From assembly GCA_019931245.1 (NCBI GenBank), contig JAINDL010000019.1, forward strand, positions 1-64,000: a DNA stretch of 64,000 nucleotides, read 5' to 3'. Below the pieces are notes generated by a model. That model saw nothing but the letters and a program-made list of their open reading frames with translations, had not been told where the DNA came from and made no database searches. Source of the stretch: Bryobacteraceae bacterium CoA2 C42 (GTDB lineage: Bacteria; Acidobacteriota; Terriglobia; Bryobacterales; Bryobacteraceae). The first letter of the stretch is position 1. Each line of letters begins with the position of its first letter. Below, piece after piece: positions 26,166 to 34,504 of this stretch. The position numbers and the translations under genes are program-made.

Positions 26166-27265
26166 TGTTTGGCGCTGCGGGCCAACTGTTTCTGACCCTG
26201 GCCGGGGTGAGTTTGCTCTTTGCGTGCCTGCAGGCCAACGGGGCGATGGAGGGGGCGGCGCAGTGGGTGCTGCGGTGGTGCCGGGGGCGGGTGGCGCTCT
26301 TGCCGCTGCTCTTTTTCGTTTTGGCGGCGCTGCTGGCGATGGTGGGGCCGGGGGCGATTTTGAGCGTGGCGCTGCTGGCGCCGCTGGCGATGCGGACGGG
26401 GGTGCCGGCGGGGATTCCACCGTTTCTGATTGCGTTGATGATTGGCAACGGGGCGAATGCGGGCAATCTGTCGCCGTTTTCTTCGGTGGGCGTGATTGTG
26501 CACGGGCTGCTCGGGCGGGGCGGGTTGGGGGGACACGAGCTGCGGGTTTGGTTTTTCCATGCGGCGGCGCATTGGGTGGTGGCGCTGGCGGCGTATGCGC
26601 TGTTTGGCGGGTTGCAACTGGGCTGGCGGGCGGTGGCGGGAGAGCGGCGGAAGGGGGAGCGGCTCGAGCGGGCGCAGATGATTTCACTGGTGGCGCTGGG
26701 GATATGGATGGTGGGGGTGATGGGTTGGCGATGGCCGTTGGGTTGGTCGGCGCTGGGGGTGGCGGTGGCGCTGCTGGCGACGGGGCAGGCGGGTTGGCGG
26801 GAGGCGGCGGGGAAGATGCCGTGGCGGGTGATTGCGCTGGTGGTGACGATCAGTACGGGGGTGGGGCTGCTCGAGCGCGCCGGGGGGTTGCAGTGGTTTC
26901 AGTCGGCGGTGGCGAGGTGGTCGACGCCGGCGACGGTGCATCCGGTGCTGGCGCTGCTGACGGGGCTGATTTCGGCCTATTCGAGCACGTCGGCGGTGGT
27001 GCTGCCTGTGGTCCTGCCGATGGTGCCGGGGTTAGCGGCGCGGCTACCGGGGACCGACCCGTTGGCGCTGGCGATTTCGGTGAATATCGGTTCGGCGATG
27101 GTGGATGTTTCGCCGCTGTCGACGCTGGGGGCGCTGTGCATTGCGGCGGCGCCGGAGGGGGTGGACCGGGGGCGGCTGTTTACGCGGTTGATGATCTGGG
27201 GATTTGCGATGGCGCTGGTGGCGGCGGGGATCTGCTACGTGGGCGCGCCCTGGTTTGCGGCTTGA
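26165..27265 (+). CDS. dicarboxylate permease, MatC/SLC13-like
   Basis: 366 residues with about ten hydrophobic helices. The first half carries GPGAILSVALLAPLA and IGNGANAGNLSPFSSVGVIV, resembling the MatC dicarboxylate carrier and the wider ion-transporter superfamily. The second half repeats the pattern with AYSSTSAVVLPVVLP and GSAMVDVSPLSTLGALC. It is slightly short for SLC13 proteins. It is coupled to the acyl-CoA ligase through TGATG. The coding strand is exceptionally G-rich. Its last codons are part of a 16-bp tandem repeat that continues beyond the stop. Confidence 0.75.
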   Translation: MFGAAGQLFLTLAGVSLLFACLQANGAMEGAAQWVLRWCRGRVALLPLLFFVLAALLAMVGPGAILSVALLAPLAMRTGVPAGIPPFLIALMIGNGANAGNLSPFSSVGVIVHGLLGRGGLGGHELRVWFFHAAAHWVVALAAYALFGGLQLGWRAVAGERRKGERLERAQMISLVALGIWMVGVMGWRWPLGWSALGVAVALLATGQAGWREAAGKMPWRVIALVVTISTGVGLLERAGGLQWFQSAVARWSTPATVHPVLALLTGLISAYSSTSAVVLPVVLPMVPGLAARLPGTDPLALAISVNIGSAMVDVSPLSTLGALCIAAAPEGVDRGRLFTRLMIWGFAMALVAAGICYVGAPWFAA

Positions 27266-27313
27266 GGGGTTTGCGGCTTGAGGGGTTTGCGGCTTGAGGG
27301 GTTTGCGGCTTGA
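27254..27313. repeat. 16-bp tandem repeat over the permease stop codon
   Basis: The unit TTTGCGGCTTGAGGGG is repeated at 27254, 27270 and 27286, with a partial, diverged fourth copy at 27302. Each unit contains the codons for Phe-Ala-Ala and the TGA stop. As 16 is not a multiple of three, the later copies fall in other frames. This is probably recent replication slippage. Confidence 0.9.
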
Positions 27314-27325
27314 CGCGGGGGGCGT

Positions 27326-29341
27326 TTAGCGCGTGACGCAGAGGAGGGATTGGGCGAGCAGTTGGTGGGCGTCAGCGCGAGAAAGGGGTTTCGAGAAGTG
27401 GAATCCCTGGCCGAACCGACATAGCAGAGACCGCAGATGCTCCACCTGGCCGGTAGTTTCGATCCCTTCGGCCACCACGCCGATACCGAGGTTGTTCGCG
27501 AGGCTCATGATGGAGTTGACGACCTGGAAGGATTGGAAGCTTCCGTCGATGCGGGCGATGAAGGAGCGGTCGATTTTGAGGGCGTGGAGCGGGAAACGGT
27601 GGAGGTAGCTGAGTGAGGAGTAGCCGGTGCCGAAGTCGTCGATACTGAGCTTGACGCCGAGATTCCGGAGTTCGAGCAGGGTGGCGATAGCCTGTTCGGG
27701 ATTGCCCATGGTGGCGCCTTCGGTGATTTCAAGGGTGAGGGCGGACGGCTCGACTCGGGCGTTAGCGAGGGCCTGCCGCACCTGTGCGACAAAGTTCGGC
27801 TGCCGGAACTGACGGGGTGAGACGTTGACGCCGATAGTAATGGGCTTTTCGCGGGGGAATTGATTCTGCCAGTCGCGGAGCGTCCGGCAGGCTTCCTCGA
27901 GAACCCAGTGCCCAATGGGGACGATGAGCCCCATTTCATCAGCAATGGGGATGAAATCCGAGGGCGGCACGATGTCGCCGGCGCGCCGCCAGCGGATGAG
28001 GGCTTCAAAGCCGATGATCTCGCCGTTGTCGAGCGCCACAATGGGCTGGTAGTTGAGGAGGAACTCCTGCTTGGTCAAAGCGCGCCGGAGATCGTTTTCG
28101 ATGGTGAGCCGCCGGGCCGCTTGATCCCGCATGCTCCGGTCAAAGACGATACAGCGGGACTTGCCGCGGGATTTTGCCTGGTACATGGCCAGGTCGGCAT
28201 CGCGCAAGATCTCGTCCCCGGAGTAGTATCCGGGGGCGGAGAGGGTGATGCCGATGCTGGCGCCAGTGAAGACGTCCTGGCCGTTAATCTGGAACGGCTG
28301 TTTGAGAGCCTCCTGAATCTGTTCGGCGACCTGGAGCGGGGCGGATTCGGTTATGACGTTATCGAGCAGGATGGTGAACTCATCGCCGCCGAGCCGGGCT
28401 ACCAAGGCGGCGGCGCAAAAGGGCTGTGCAGACTGGTCGGGAGACGTAGGCAGTTCCAGCGGCTGCAGGGAGGACCTTATGCGGCAGGCGACTTGAACGA
28501 TGAGTTGATCACCGGCGTGATGCCCCATGCTGTCGTTGACCAGCTTAAAGTGGTCGAGATCGATAAAGAGAACGGCGCATTGGGTGTTGCGCTGTTGGGC
28601 CTCGAGGAGCGTCTGCGCCAGGAGTTGCCGGAAACTCTTCCGATTGGGCAGGCCGGTGAGAGCGTCGTGGGTAGCATCGTAGAGGAGCCTATCCTGGGAG
28701 ATTTTCCGTTCGACGGCGCGGCTGAGCTGGATGCCGACCTGGGACAGGAGCAAGAGGAGGGAGTGATCCTCGTCCCGGACCCTGGTGCAGTAGAACTCAA
28801 GCAGGGCGACGACATCGTCGCCGACGGTTACCGGAAAGGCGAAGGCAGCGCGGATCTGGCCGGCGGCGCTCAGTTTCCGGCACTCGGCATCGGGCTCGGC
28901 GGCGAGATCGCGGATCCAGGCCGGTTGCCTTGTGGCGAGGACGCGCCCGGGCCAGCCGTTACTGGCTACCAGGGATCGTTGTTCGGTGAGGTCGCGGAGT
29001 TCCGCGAAGAGCGGGTTGATGCTGTCATTCCAGATGCGGGCCGACCGAAGCGGACTGGCGGCGGGGAGGTGGTGATTCAGGTAGGCGTGCCCGACCTCCC
29101 AGCCGGTATGGTTGCAGATGCTCGTGACAGCAAAGCGCAAGACCTCAGTGATGGAGGAGGCTTGATTGGCGGTATCGGCAATGGAGACGAGGAGGCGCAA
29201 CTCCTGCTGGGTCTGGTAGAGTTCGCGGAGGCCCCGCTCGGCGAGGACTTCGGCGGCGAGCCGGGCTCTGTGCTCGCGCTCGAGGCGGCGGGAGAGCAGG
29301 GCGAGTTGTGCAACCGTGGAATCGTTGGCGTCCGGCGGCAT
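27326..29341 (-). CDS. GAF-GGDEF-EAL cyclic di-GMP enzyme
   Basis: 671 residues from the ATG at 29341, 7 bp after the H-NOX stop. Layout: a short coiled region (about 15-50), a GAF-like sensor domain (about 50-205), GGDEF (about 220-380) with the intact motif GGDEF at 318-322, and EAL (about 395-650) with EAL at 446-448, the DDFGTGYSSLSYL loop, KIDRSFI and EGIE. Both catalytic sites look complete, and no RxxD inhibitory site precedes GGDEF. It could make or break cyclic di-GMP. Adjacent H-NOX proteins are known to control such enzymes in response to nitric oxide. Confidence 0.92.
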   Translation of the reverse strand: MPPDANDSTVAQLALLSRRLEREHRARLAAEVLAERGLRELYQTQQELRLLVSIADTANQASSITEVLRFAVTSICNHTGWEVGHAYLNHHLPAASPLRSARIWNDSINPLFAELRDLTEQRSLVASNGWPGRVLATRQPAWIRDLAAEPDAECRKLSAAGQIRAAFAFPVTVGDDVVALLEFYCTRVRDEDHSLLLLLSQVGIQLSRAVERKISQDRLLYDATHDALTGLPNRKSFRQLLAQTLLEAQQRNTQCAVLFIDLDHFKLVNDSMGHHAGDQLIVQVACRIRSSLQPLELPTSPDQSAQPFCAAALVARLGGDEFTILLDNVITESAPLQVAEQIQEALKQPFQINGQDVFTGASIGITLSAPGYYSGDEILRDADLAMYQAKSRGKSRCIVFDRSMRDQAARRLTIENDLRRALTKQEFLLNYQPIVALDNGEIIGFEALIRWRRAGDIVPPSDFIPIADEMGLIVPIGHWVLEEACRTLRDWQNQFPREKPITIGVNVSPRQFRQPNFVAQVRQALANARVEPSALTLEITEGATMGNPEQAIATLLELRNLGVKLSIDDFGTGYSSLSYLHRFPLHALKIDRSFIARIDGSFQSFQVVNSIMSLANNLGIGVVAEGIETTGQVEHLRSLLCRFGQGFHFSKPLSRADAHQLLAQSLLCVTR

Positions 29342-29348
29342 GCAGTGG

Positions 29349-29921
29349 CTAATCCTTTGCGAGCGGGCTCTTGGTCGGTACCAGTTCTCGGAACCGGATG
29401 TCGAACCGGCACTGATGATCTCCTCGTAACTTACAATGCGGATGTTCGACAGTGATCTGCTCCTTGAAGACCAGGGCCGTACCTTCAATGAAGCCCTGAG
29501 CCAAGTCGCAGAGACTGCGCGAGGAGTGATAGACCATGCGGAGGGTATCGGCGGGAGCGTCTTCGAAGGAGAAGTCCGGCAGCAGGGCGTTGGGATAGAG
29601 CTTGCGGACCTCGGCGTGAATCACCCGGTTGATGGTCGGCAGCAGCGTACGTGCCGACGAGTGCCCGTCAAAGAAGATGCGATAGCGCTCGGCGAGCATA
29701 GTCATGGATTCCCGGCCGAACCAGCGGAGAACCTCGCCCGGAGTCAACTGGAGTGTCTCAGCCGCGGCATTGACGATGCGGAAGGCGTCGGTGTCTGGAT
29801 AGTTGCCGATCGCCGTGTACGCGCCGTCGAGCCCTGCCTTATCGAGCAGTTCGTACCACTGGGCTTCGCCGTAGGTGCGACAGACCGCCGCTTCGAGCAG
29901 ATTGAAAACGACACCCATCAT
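29349..29921 (-). CDS. H-NOX haem nitric-oxide/oxygen sensor
   Basis: 190 residues from the ATG at 29921 (29918 is the next); a GGGGAG sits about 8 bases upstream. Start MMGVVFNLLEAAV and the sequence line up with H-NOX without gaps at the key sites: the proximal haem ligand His102 (in INRVIHAEV) and the haem-propionate triad Tyr131-Ser133-Arg135 (YHSSR). C-terminal GDHQCRFDI with nearby Cys/His is also family-typical. A cytosolic gas sensor, it is cotranscribed with the GGDEF-EAL gene, which is its likely target. The distal pocket has no obvious Tyr, favouring NO over O2 binding (inference). Confidence 0.88.
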   Translation of the reverse strand: MMGVVFNLLEAAVCRTYGEAQWYELLDKAGLDGAYTAIGNYPDTDAFRIVNAAAETLQLTPGEVLRWFGRESMTMLAERYRIFFDGHSSARTLLPTINRVIHAEVRKLYPNALLPDFSFEDAPADTLRMVYHSSRSLCDLAQGFIEGTALVFKEQITVEHPHCKLRGDHQCRFDIRFRELVPTKSPLAKD

Positions 29922-30142
29922 TTGCTGAAAACTCCCCGGCGGAATACTCTCCGAACCACAATTCAACTTCCGGTGGACCAGTTGCCGGAATGATCCTTGG
30001 CCAGGAACTCACCCATTCTAGTGCATATCGGCTCCGGCTGTCGTTCACTGAGCAAAAGTCAGCCGAAAAGCCGAAAGCTCAGACCCCGTTGCGGTGAAAC
30101 TTACCCAACTTCTTGATGGGAACTTCCCTTCAAGAGTTTCGG

Positions 30143-30220
<78 letters not shown>

Positions 30221-30299
30221 CAAAAGGGCGTAACAATCACCAGATTAGCACAGCGGCCACCGATTTGGGGGCTCGGCCCGCTCTTTATTCGCTCCTATT

Positions 30300-31397
30300 T
30301 CACTCAACGATGCGCCCGTCCGCCCGCAGGCGTAAACGCCGCCCGCCCCACTCCACCGTATCCCCCCACAGTCCGTTGACCCACACCGCGGCTCCCCACA
30401 GATCCCGCAGAGGCACAAAACCCAGGAGCCACAACACGTTCCGGTCCTCAAGGCCCATCATGCCCGCCACAATGGCCACGTTCAGCCGCATCGCCAGCAG
30501 CAGGAACCCGAGGGCCCACTCCCCGGCCAGCAGGGCGACGATCGCCCAGACGGTGGCAAACGTGACGGGCATACCGAGATACCCGATCACGCCGCCACGG
30601 GAGACGCGGATCGTGCGGGCCCAGCGCAACTGATGCTGGTGCGCCTCGCGCCAACCGCGCGCTCCCAGGCTCGTTTCTACCACCGCGGTGCTGAGATGCA
30701 CCCGTTTTCCCAGCTTGCTGATCTCGAGCCCCAACTGGTAGTCATCGGCGATCCGGTCGGCGAGGACCTCCATGCCGCCGATGGCGGCGAGGTCGGCCCG
30801 GCGCAGCAGCAGCGTCGAGCCCATGGCGAATTCGGCCACGCCGACGAGCGGGGCTACCAGCGCGCTGGGGGCGAAATCGGTGGCGACGCCGAGCGCCTCG
30901 GCCAGGCCTGCGACACTCTCGGCCCGGCCCCGGTAGAGCGCCGTCACCAGCCCGACCCCGGGCTGTTCGAGGCCTCCCACGATCGTACGCAGGTAGTTGG
31001 GCGGCGCCAGGATGTCGCCGTCGTTGATCAGGAGTACGTCGTACCGGGCGGCCTGGACGAGGTCGATCAGCGCCCCGACTTTGCGGTTGGGGGTGACGGT
31101 TTCGCGGGACAGGAGGCGGATCGGGCGGTGGGGGAACTCCGCCATCAGGCGTTCGATGTGCGGGACGGCGGGGTCGTCCGGGCTGGCCACCGAGAAGAGA
31201 ATTTCAAAGTGCGGATAGTCCTGGGCAGCGTGGGAGCGGAGGGCGGCGTAGAATTGGGGGTCGGCGCCGTAGACGGGTTTGAGAATGGAGATGGGCGGGA
31301 AGGCGGTGGGCGGGGGGTCGGTCTGGAAGAGCCGCTTGATGCTGGCGAGCAGGGCGATGAGCTGGTAGGCGAGCGGGGCGAGCAGGAGGTACGCCAT
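30300..31397 (-). CDS. hpnI: hopanoid glycosyltransferase HpnI-like (GT21, ceramide-glucosyltransferase type)
   Basis: 365 residues. The N-terminal membrane helix is followed by SILKPVYGADP, the first Asp region, then LLINDGDI (DxD-like) and DDYQLGLEISKLG. QLRWAR is the (Q/R)xxRW motif of processive-type GT2/GT21 enzymes. Two or three C-terminal helices end the protein. HpnI adds N-acetylglucosamine to bacteriohopanetetrol in making composite hopanoids. The assignment is strengthened by the HpnJ-type radical SAM gene in the same operon. No hpnK deacetylase gene is seen nearby. Confidence 0.82.
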   Translation of the reverse strand: MAYLLLAPLAYQLIALLASIKRLFQTDPPPTAFPPISILKPVYGADPQFYAALRSHAAQDYPHFEILFSVASPDDPAVPHIERLMAEFPHRPIRLLSRETVTPNRKVGALIDLVQAARYDVLLINDGDILAPPNYLRTIVGGLEQPGVGLVTALYRGRAESVAGLAEALGVATDFAPSALVAPLVGVAEFAMGSTLLLRRADLAAIGGMEVLADRIADDYQLGLEISKLGKRVHLSTAVVETSLGARGWREAHQHQLRWARTIRVSRGGVIGYLGMPVTFATVWAIVALLAGEWALGFLLLAMRLNVAIVAGMMGLEDRNVLWLLGFVPLRDLWGAAVWVNGLWGDTVEWGGRRLRLRADGRIVE

Positions 31398-31399
31398 GG

Positions 31400-31756
31400 T
31401 TAGTGGGCCAGCAGGTAGACGCCGAGGGCGACGAGGGCGGTGCCGGCCCAGCGAGCCGGCGTGACCGTCTCCTTCAGCAGAAGACGGGCGAGGATGGTCT
31501 CAGCCACCAGGCTGAGCGCGGTGGCCGGAACCGCGAAGCTGAGGTCGGCCACCTGCAGCAGCGCGAGGAAGGCGTAGAAAGAGATGGCGAGAAAGATGAC
31601 CGAGGCGACGAGCGGCGTCTTTGATAGCAGCGTGCGCAACAGGCTGCCGATGCCGAAGTCCATCACCTCGCCCTGGCGTTTCATCTCCCAGCTCTGGAGG
31701 ACGTCGCTGGCTACGGTGCTTACGACGATGATGGCAACGTAAACCCAGGGGCTCAT
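31400..31756 (-). CDS. half-size EamA/SMR-type transporter subunit
   Basis: 118 residues with four predicted membrane helices, the size of a small multidrug resistance or half-EamA unit. Conserved-looking stretches are LSFAVPATALSLVAETILARLLLKE and WAGTALVALGVYL (cut here to key parts), matching the second half of EamA domains. It overlaps the upstream paralogue by four bases (ATGA) and is 2 bp from hpnI. It probably pairs with the neighbouring 130-residue protein as a heterodimer, like ArnE/ArnF flippases. A role in moving hopanoid or lipid-linked sugar is a guess from context. Confidence 0.7.
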   Translation of the reverse strand: MSPWVYVAIIVVSTVASDVLQSWEMKRQGEVMDFGIGSLLRTLLSKTPLVASVIFLAISFYAFLALLQVADLSFAVPATALSLVAETILARLLLKETVTPARWAGTALVALGVYLLAH

Positions 31757-32145
31757 GGTTCGGTTTTCGGCGCCGTCAAACCGACGAGCACCGTTCCTCC
31801 GACGATACAGAACGTGCCGAGCCACCGCAGCGGGCTGATGGTCTCCTGCAGGAACAGGGCGCCCATGATGGCGTTCAGCACGAAGCCGATCGAGGTGACC
31901 GGGATCACGTAGCTGAGGTCGGCCCAACTGAGCAGGGCCATGCGGGAGAGAACCCAGCCGGCCAGTAGGCCGATGCCGACCAGCACCCACGGATTAAAAA
32001 CCACCAGCACAAACGAAAGGGGACTGCCATCAAAGGCAGCCCCGTGCTTCATACCCCAACTGAGGGCGAAGTTGCCCAGCACATTGGTGGCGACAACGAT
32101 GGCCGCGAACCATCGCGTTTTGCGAGCCAGCCGACTATTTGACAC
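31753..32145 (-). CDS. half-size EamA/SMR-type transporter subunit, paralogue
   Basis: About 130 residues if started at the GTG at 32145, which overlaps the end of hpnJ by 11 bases; a TTG at 32178 is less likely. Four helices are predicted, with the paralogous sequences NFALSWGMK, SWADLSYVIPVTSIGF and FLQETISPLRWLGTF. These line up with the next gene (SWEMK, VADLSFAVPATALSL, LLKETVTPARWAGT). Two such half-transporters in one operon point to a heterodimer. Confidence 0.68.
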   Translation of the reverse strand: MSNSRLARKTRWFAAIVVATNVLGNFALSWGMKHGAAFDGSPLSFVLVVFNPWVLVGIGLLAGWVLSRMALLSWADLSYVIPVTSIGFVLNAIMGALFLQETISPLRWLGTFCIVGGTVLVGLTAPKTEP

Positions 32146-33589
32146 CGGCAAGCGAAGCTTCTTTCTGGTCTTTGACAAACTGCTTGCGCTTGCTGCGGAG
32201 GGCCATGTACTCGCGGGCTTCCTTATAAAGCCGCTTGCGTTCGGTCGAGTCGAAGATGGACTTTTTCACGATCCGCCACGCGGCTTTCGGACGGAAGTAG
32301 TATTCGCTGTAGAACCGCTCGACGGAGTCGACCAGTTCGGCGCGGTCGAGGCCGGGATAGATGATATTGGGCAGCTGGTGGCCCTTTTCATCGGTCATCG
32401 CGTCGAGGGTGATGAGATTGTTCTTCTTGACGTAGTCGAAGAACTCGGTGCCGGGATAGGGGTGGGCCAGGGAGACCTGAATGGTTTCGCAGTCCAGTTC
32501 CTTGGCGAAGTTGATCGTGTTGCGGATGGAGTCGCGGGTTTCGCCGGGCAGGCCGACGATGAAGTCGGCGTGGATGGTGAGGCCGAGTTTGTGGGCGTTG
32601 GCGGTGAAACGGCGGGCCATGTCGATGGTGGCACCCTTCTTGATGTTCTTGAGAATCTGCGGATCGCCGGACTCGTAGCCGACGATCATGAGCCGTCCGC
32701 CGGCGTCCTTCATCGCCTTGAGGGTGTCGAAGTCGGTGGTGACGCGCGAGGTGCAGGACCAGGTGACGCCGACCTTGCCCAGCTCGTTGCACAGGGCGAT
32801 GGTGCGGGCCTTCTGGTAGTTGAAGGTGTCGTCGTCAAAGAAGATCTCTTTGAGGCCGGGAAAGTTATCCTTGATCCACTTCACTTCGTTGACGACGTCT
32901 TCGACCGAGCGCAGCCGCCAGCGGTGGCCGGAGTGGGTCTGGGGCCACAGGCAGAAGGTGCACTGGGCCGGGCAGCCGCGGGAGGTGTAGAGGGCGACGT
33001 AGGGATTGTGGAGGAAGGGGACGTTGTAGCGGCGGAAGTCGAGATCGCGCTTGTATACCTTCGAGGCCCAGGGCAGGGCATCGAGATTTTCGATGACGGG
33101 TCCGTCCGGGTTGTGCATGAACGACCCGTCCGGCCGGCGGAAGGAGACCGACGGGATCTCTTCAAGGGGCTTGCCCTTGGCGTAGTCGACAATGGCGTGG
33201 TCAAACTCTTTTCTAACGATGAAGTCGATGGCAGGGGCGATGCGCAGGGATTTTTCGGGTTCCACCGTGACGGGCGGACCGACGAAGGCCACCTTGAGCT
33301 TCGGGTTGACGTCCTTCATCATTTCGGCCATGTGGACGTCCACATGGAAGCCGGGCGTCGACGTGAACAGAACCAGGAGTTCGAACTCCTTGGCCATCTC
33401 CACGGTCTGTTCGATGGAGATGCCGTGCGGCGGGGCGTCGACCACCTTGCTGTCGGGCAACATGCCGGCCGGGTAACAGAGCCACACCGGATACCAGTAC
33501 GACTCAATCTCCCGCGAAGCGGGCCAGCGGGAACTGGCTCCGCCGTCAAACCCTTCAAAGGAGGGAGGATTTAGAAAAAGCGTGCGCAT
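32135..33589 (-). CDS. hpnJ: hopanoid-associated radical SAM protein HpnJ-like
   Basis: 484 residues. The N-terminus MRTLFLNPPSFEGFDGGASS and the YPVWLCYPAGML region are characteristic of HpnJ. A B12-binding-like Rossmann half follows, then the radical SAM cluster in YTSRGCPAQCTFCLWPQT, with FFDDDTF, LMIVGYESGDPQILKNIKKG and VGLPGET as in HpnJ and other B12-binding radical SAM enzymes. HpnJ acts in making the cyclitol-ether head group of composite hopanoids, downstream of HpnI and HpnK. First gene of a four-gene minus-strand operon ending with hpnI. Confidence 0.85.
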   Translation of the reverse strand: MRTLFLNPPSFEGFDGGASSRWPASREIESYWYPVWLCYPAGMLPDSKVVDAPPHGISIEQTVEMAKEFELLVLFTSTPGFHVDVHMAEMMKDVNPKLKVAFVGPPVTVEPEKSLRIAPAIDFIVRKEFDHAIVDYAKGKPLEEIPSVSFRRPDGSFMHNPDGPVIENLDALPWASKVYKRDLDFRRYNVPFLHNPYVALYTSRGCPAQCTFCLWPQTHSGHRWRLRSVEDVVNEVKWIKDNFPGLKEIFFDDDTFNYQKARTIALCNELGKVGVTWSCTSRVTTDFDTLKAMKDAGGRLMIVGYESGDPQILKNIKKGATIDMARRFTANAHKLGLTIHADFIVGLPGETRDSIRNTINFAKELDCETIQVSLAHPYPGTEFFDYVKKNNLITLDAMTDEKGHQLPNIIYPGLDRAELVDSVERFYSEYYFRPKAAWRIVKKSIFDSTERKRLYKEAREYMALRSKRKQFVKDQKEASLAGVK

Positions 33590-33661
33590 ATTGCCTCTAT
33601 TTCACGGTACGGCACCGTGGCTGGGAAGTACAACTGTGGTGCGGTAAACAGCGCATTCCGG

Positions 33662-34351
33662 CTACTGACCGGTCCCGGGCGGCGGGTCAACGGGAGGATC
33701 ACCGCCGGGTTGGAAATTCGTGTAATTGATGACGAGTTCCGCCTTGCCAACAATCCGGGTTTCGATGAGGGATTCAATCCGGGTGGGCAGGGCAACGCCG
33801 TCGACGATCAGGTAAGTCCGGGTGAAGCTTACCTTTTTCAAAAATATCGGGGAGGGGGATTTGACGAACTGGCCCGCCTCCTGCACGGGCAGGGCGGTCT
33901 CTTCGTCAATCCAAAACTCGCCTTTATATAGCCCGACCCGCTTTTTGCGGGGGGAGATCTCGTAGAGGTGCACGCGGCGGCCATCGGTTTCCGCCACCCG
34001 TTTGAATTTGAACTTATAGTTCCTGTCGTTGATACCGCTGTCGAGCTGCCGGGTGCTGTTTTCCTGCTCCCCGGCCAGATAGCGGGCGATGACGTGTTTT
34101 TTGACGGTATCTTCGCCCGTGATCGACTTGATGGTGAAGGCCACCTGACCGCTTTTGGCGACGTAGCGCATGCCGGTGAGATGCCCTGCTTTTCCCAGTT
34201 TCAGGAGGCGGGCGTCGAAGTCCATCTCCATGCGGATGTCACGCGTGCGGTCAGCCTGGCGCGCCACGGCCTCGAAGTAGCGCTGCAGGAGGTCTTGGGC
34301 GAGAAGGACGGGAGCGGCGAACAGGAAGAATAGGAGGAATCGAAGACCCAA
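33662..34351 (-). CDS. secreted LolA/RseB-like hypothetical protein
   Basis: 229 residues from a TTG start at 34351, chosen because a GAGG lies six bases upstream and the signal peptide (GLRFLLFFLFAAPVLLAQ) begins there. Residues 20-220 have the pattern of LolA/LolB-RseB-type lipid-binding folds: RTRDIRMEMDFDARL, GQVAFTIKSI, GEFWIDEETALPVQ and FTRTYLIVDGVALPTRI. No catalytic residues are expected. It lies 72 bp upstream of hpnJ on the same strand, so it could bring lipids to or from that pathway; this is speculative. Confidence 0.6.
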   Translation of the reverse strand: MGLRFLLFFLFAAPVLLAQDLLQRYFEAVARQADRTRDIRMEMDFDARLLKLGKAGHLTGMRYVAKSGQVAFTIKSITGEDTVKKHVIARYLAGEQENSTRQLDSGINDRNYKFKFKRVAETDGRRVHLYEISPRKKRVGLYKGEFWIDEETALPVQEAGQFVKSPSPIFLKKVSFTRTYLIVDGVALPTRIESLIETRIVGKAELVINYTNFQPGGDPPVDPPPGTGQ

Positions 34352-34504
34352 ACGCTACCTCAAAATTGCGGCCATCGTGCCATTGTACCAACCAGGGTCC
34401 GCGGCCTATTGCAACATTTTCAGACCGCGATGTGGAACATTCACCGCTTCGTCATCGCGTTGTCACCGCCTCGGCCGTAAGGTCAAGGCAGGATGCTTTG
34501 AATT

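Noticed and set aside
27860-29455. Long plus-strand frame of 531 codons
   Set aside because: It is the antisense shadow of the GGDEF-EAL gene; the minus-strand protein has full domain motifs.
31940-33574. Plus-strand frame of 544 codons opposite hpnJ
   Set aside because: Antisense shadow; radical SAM motifs are on the minus strand.
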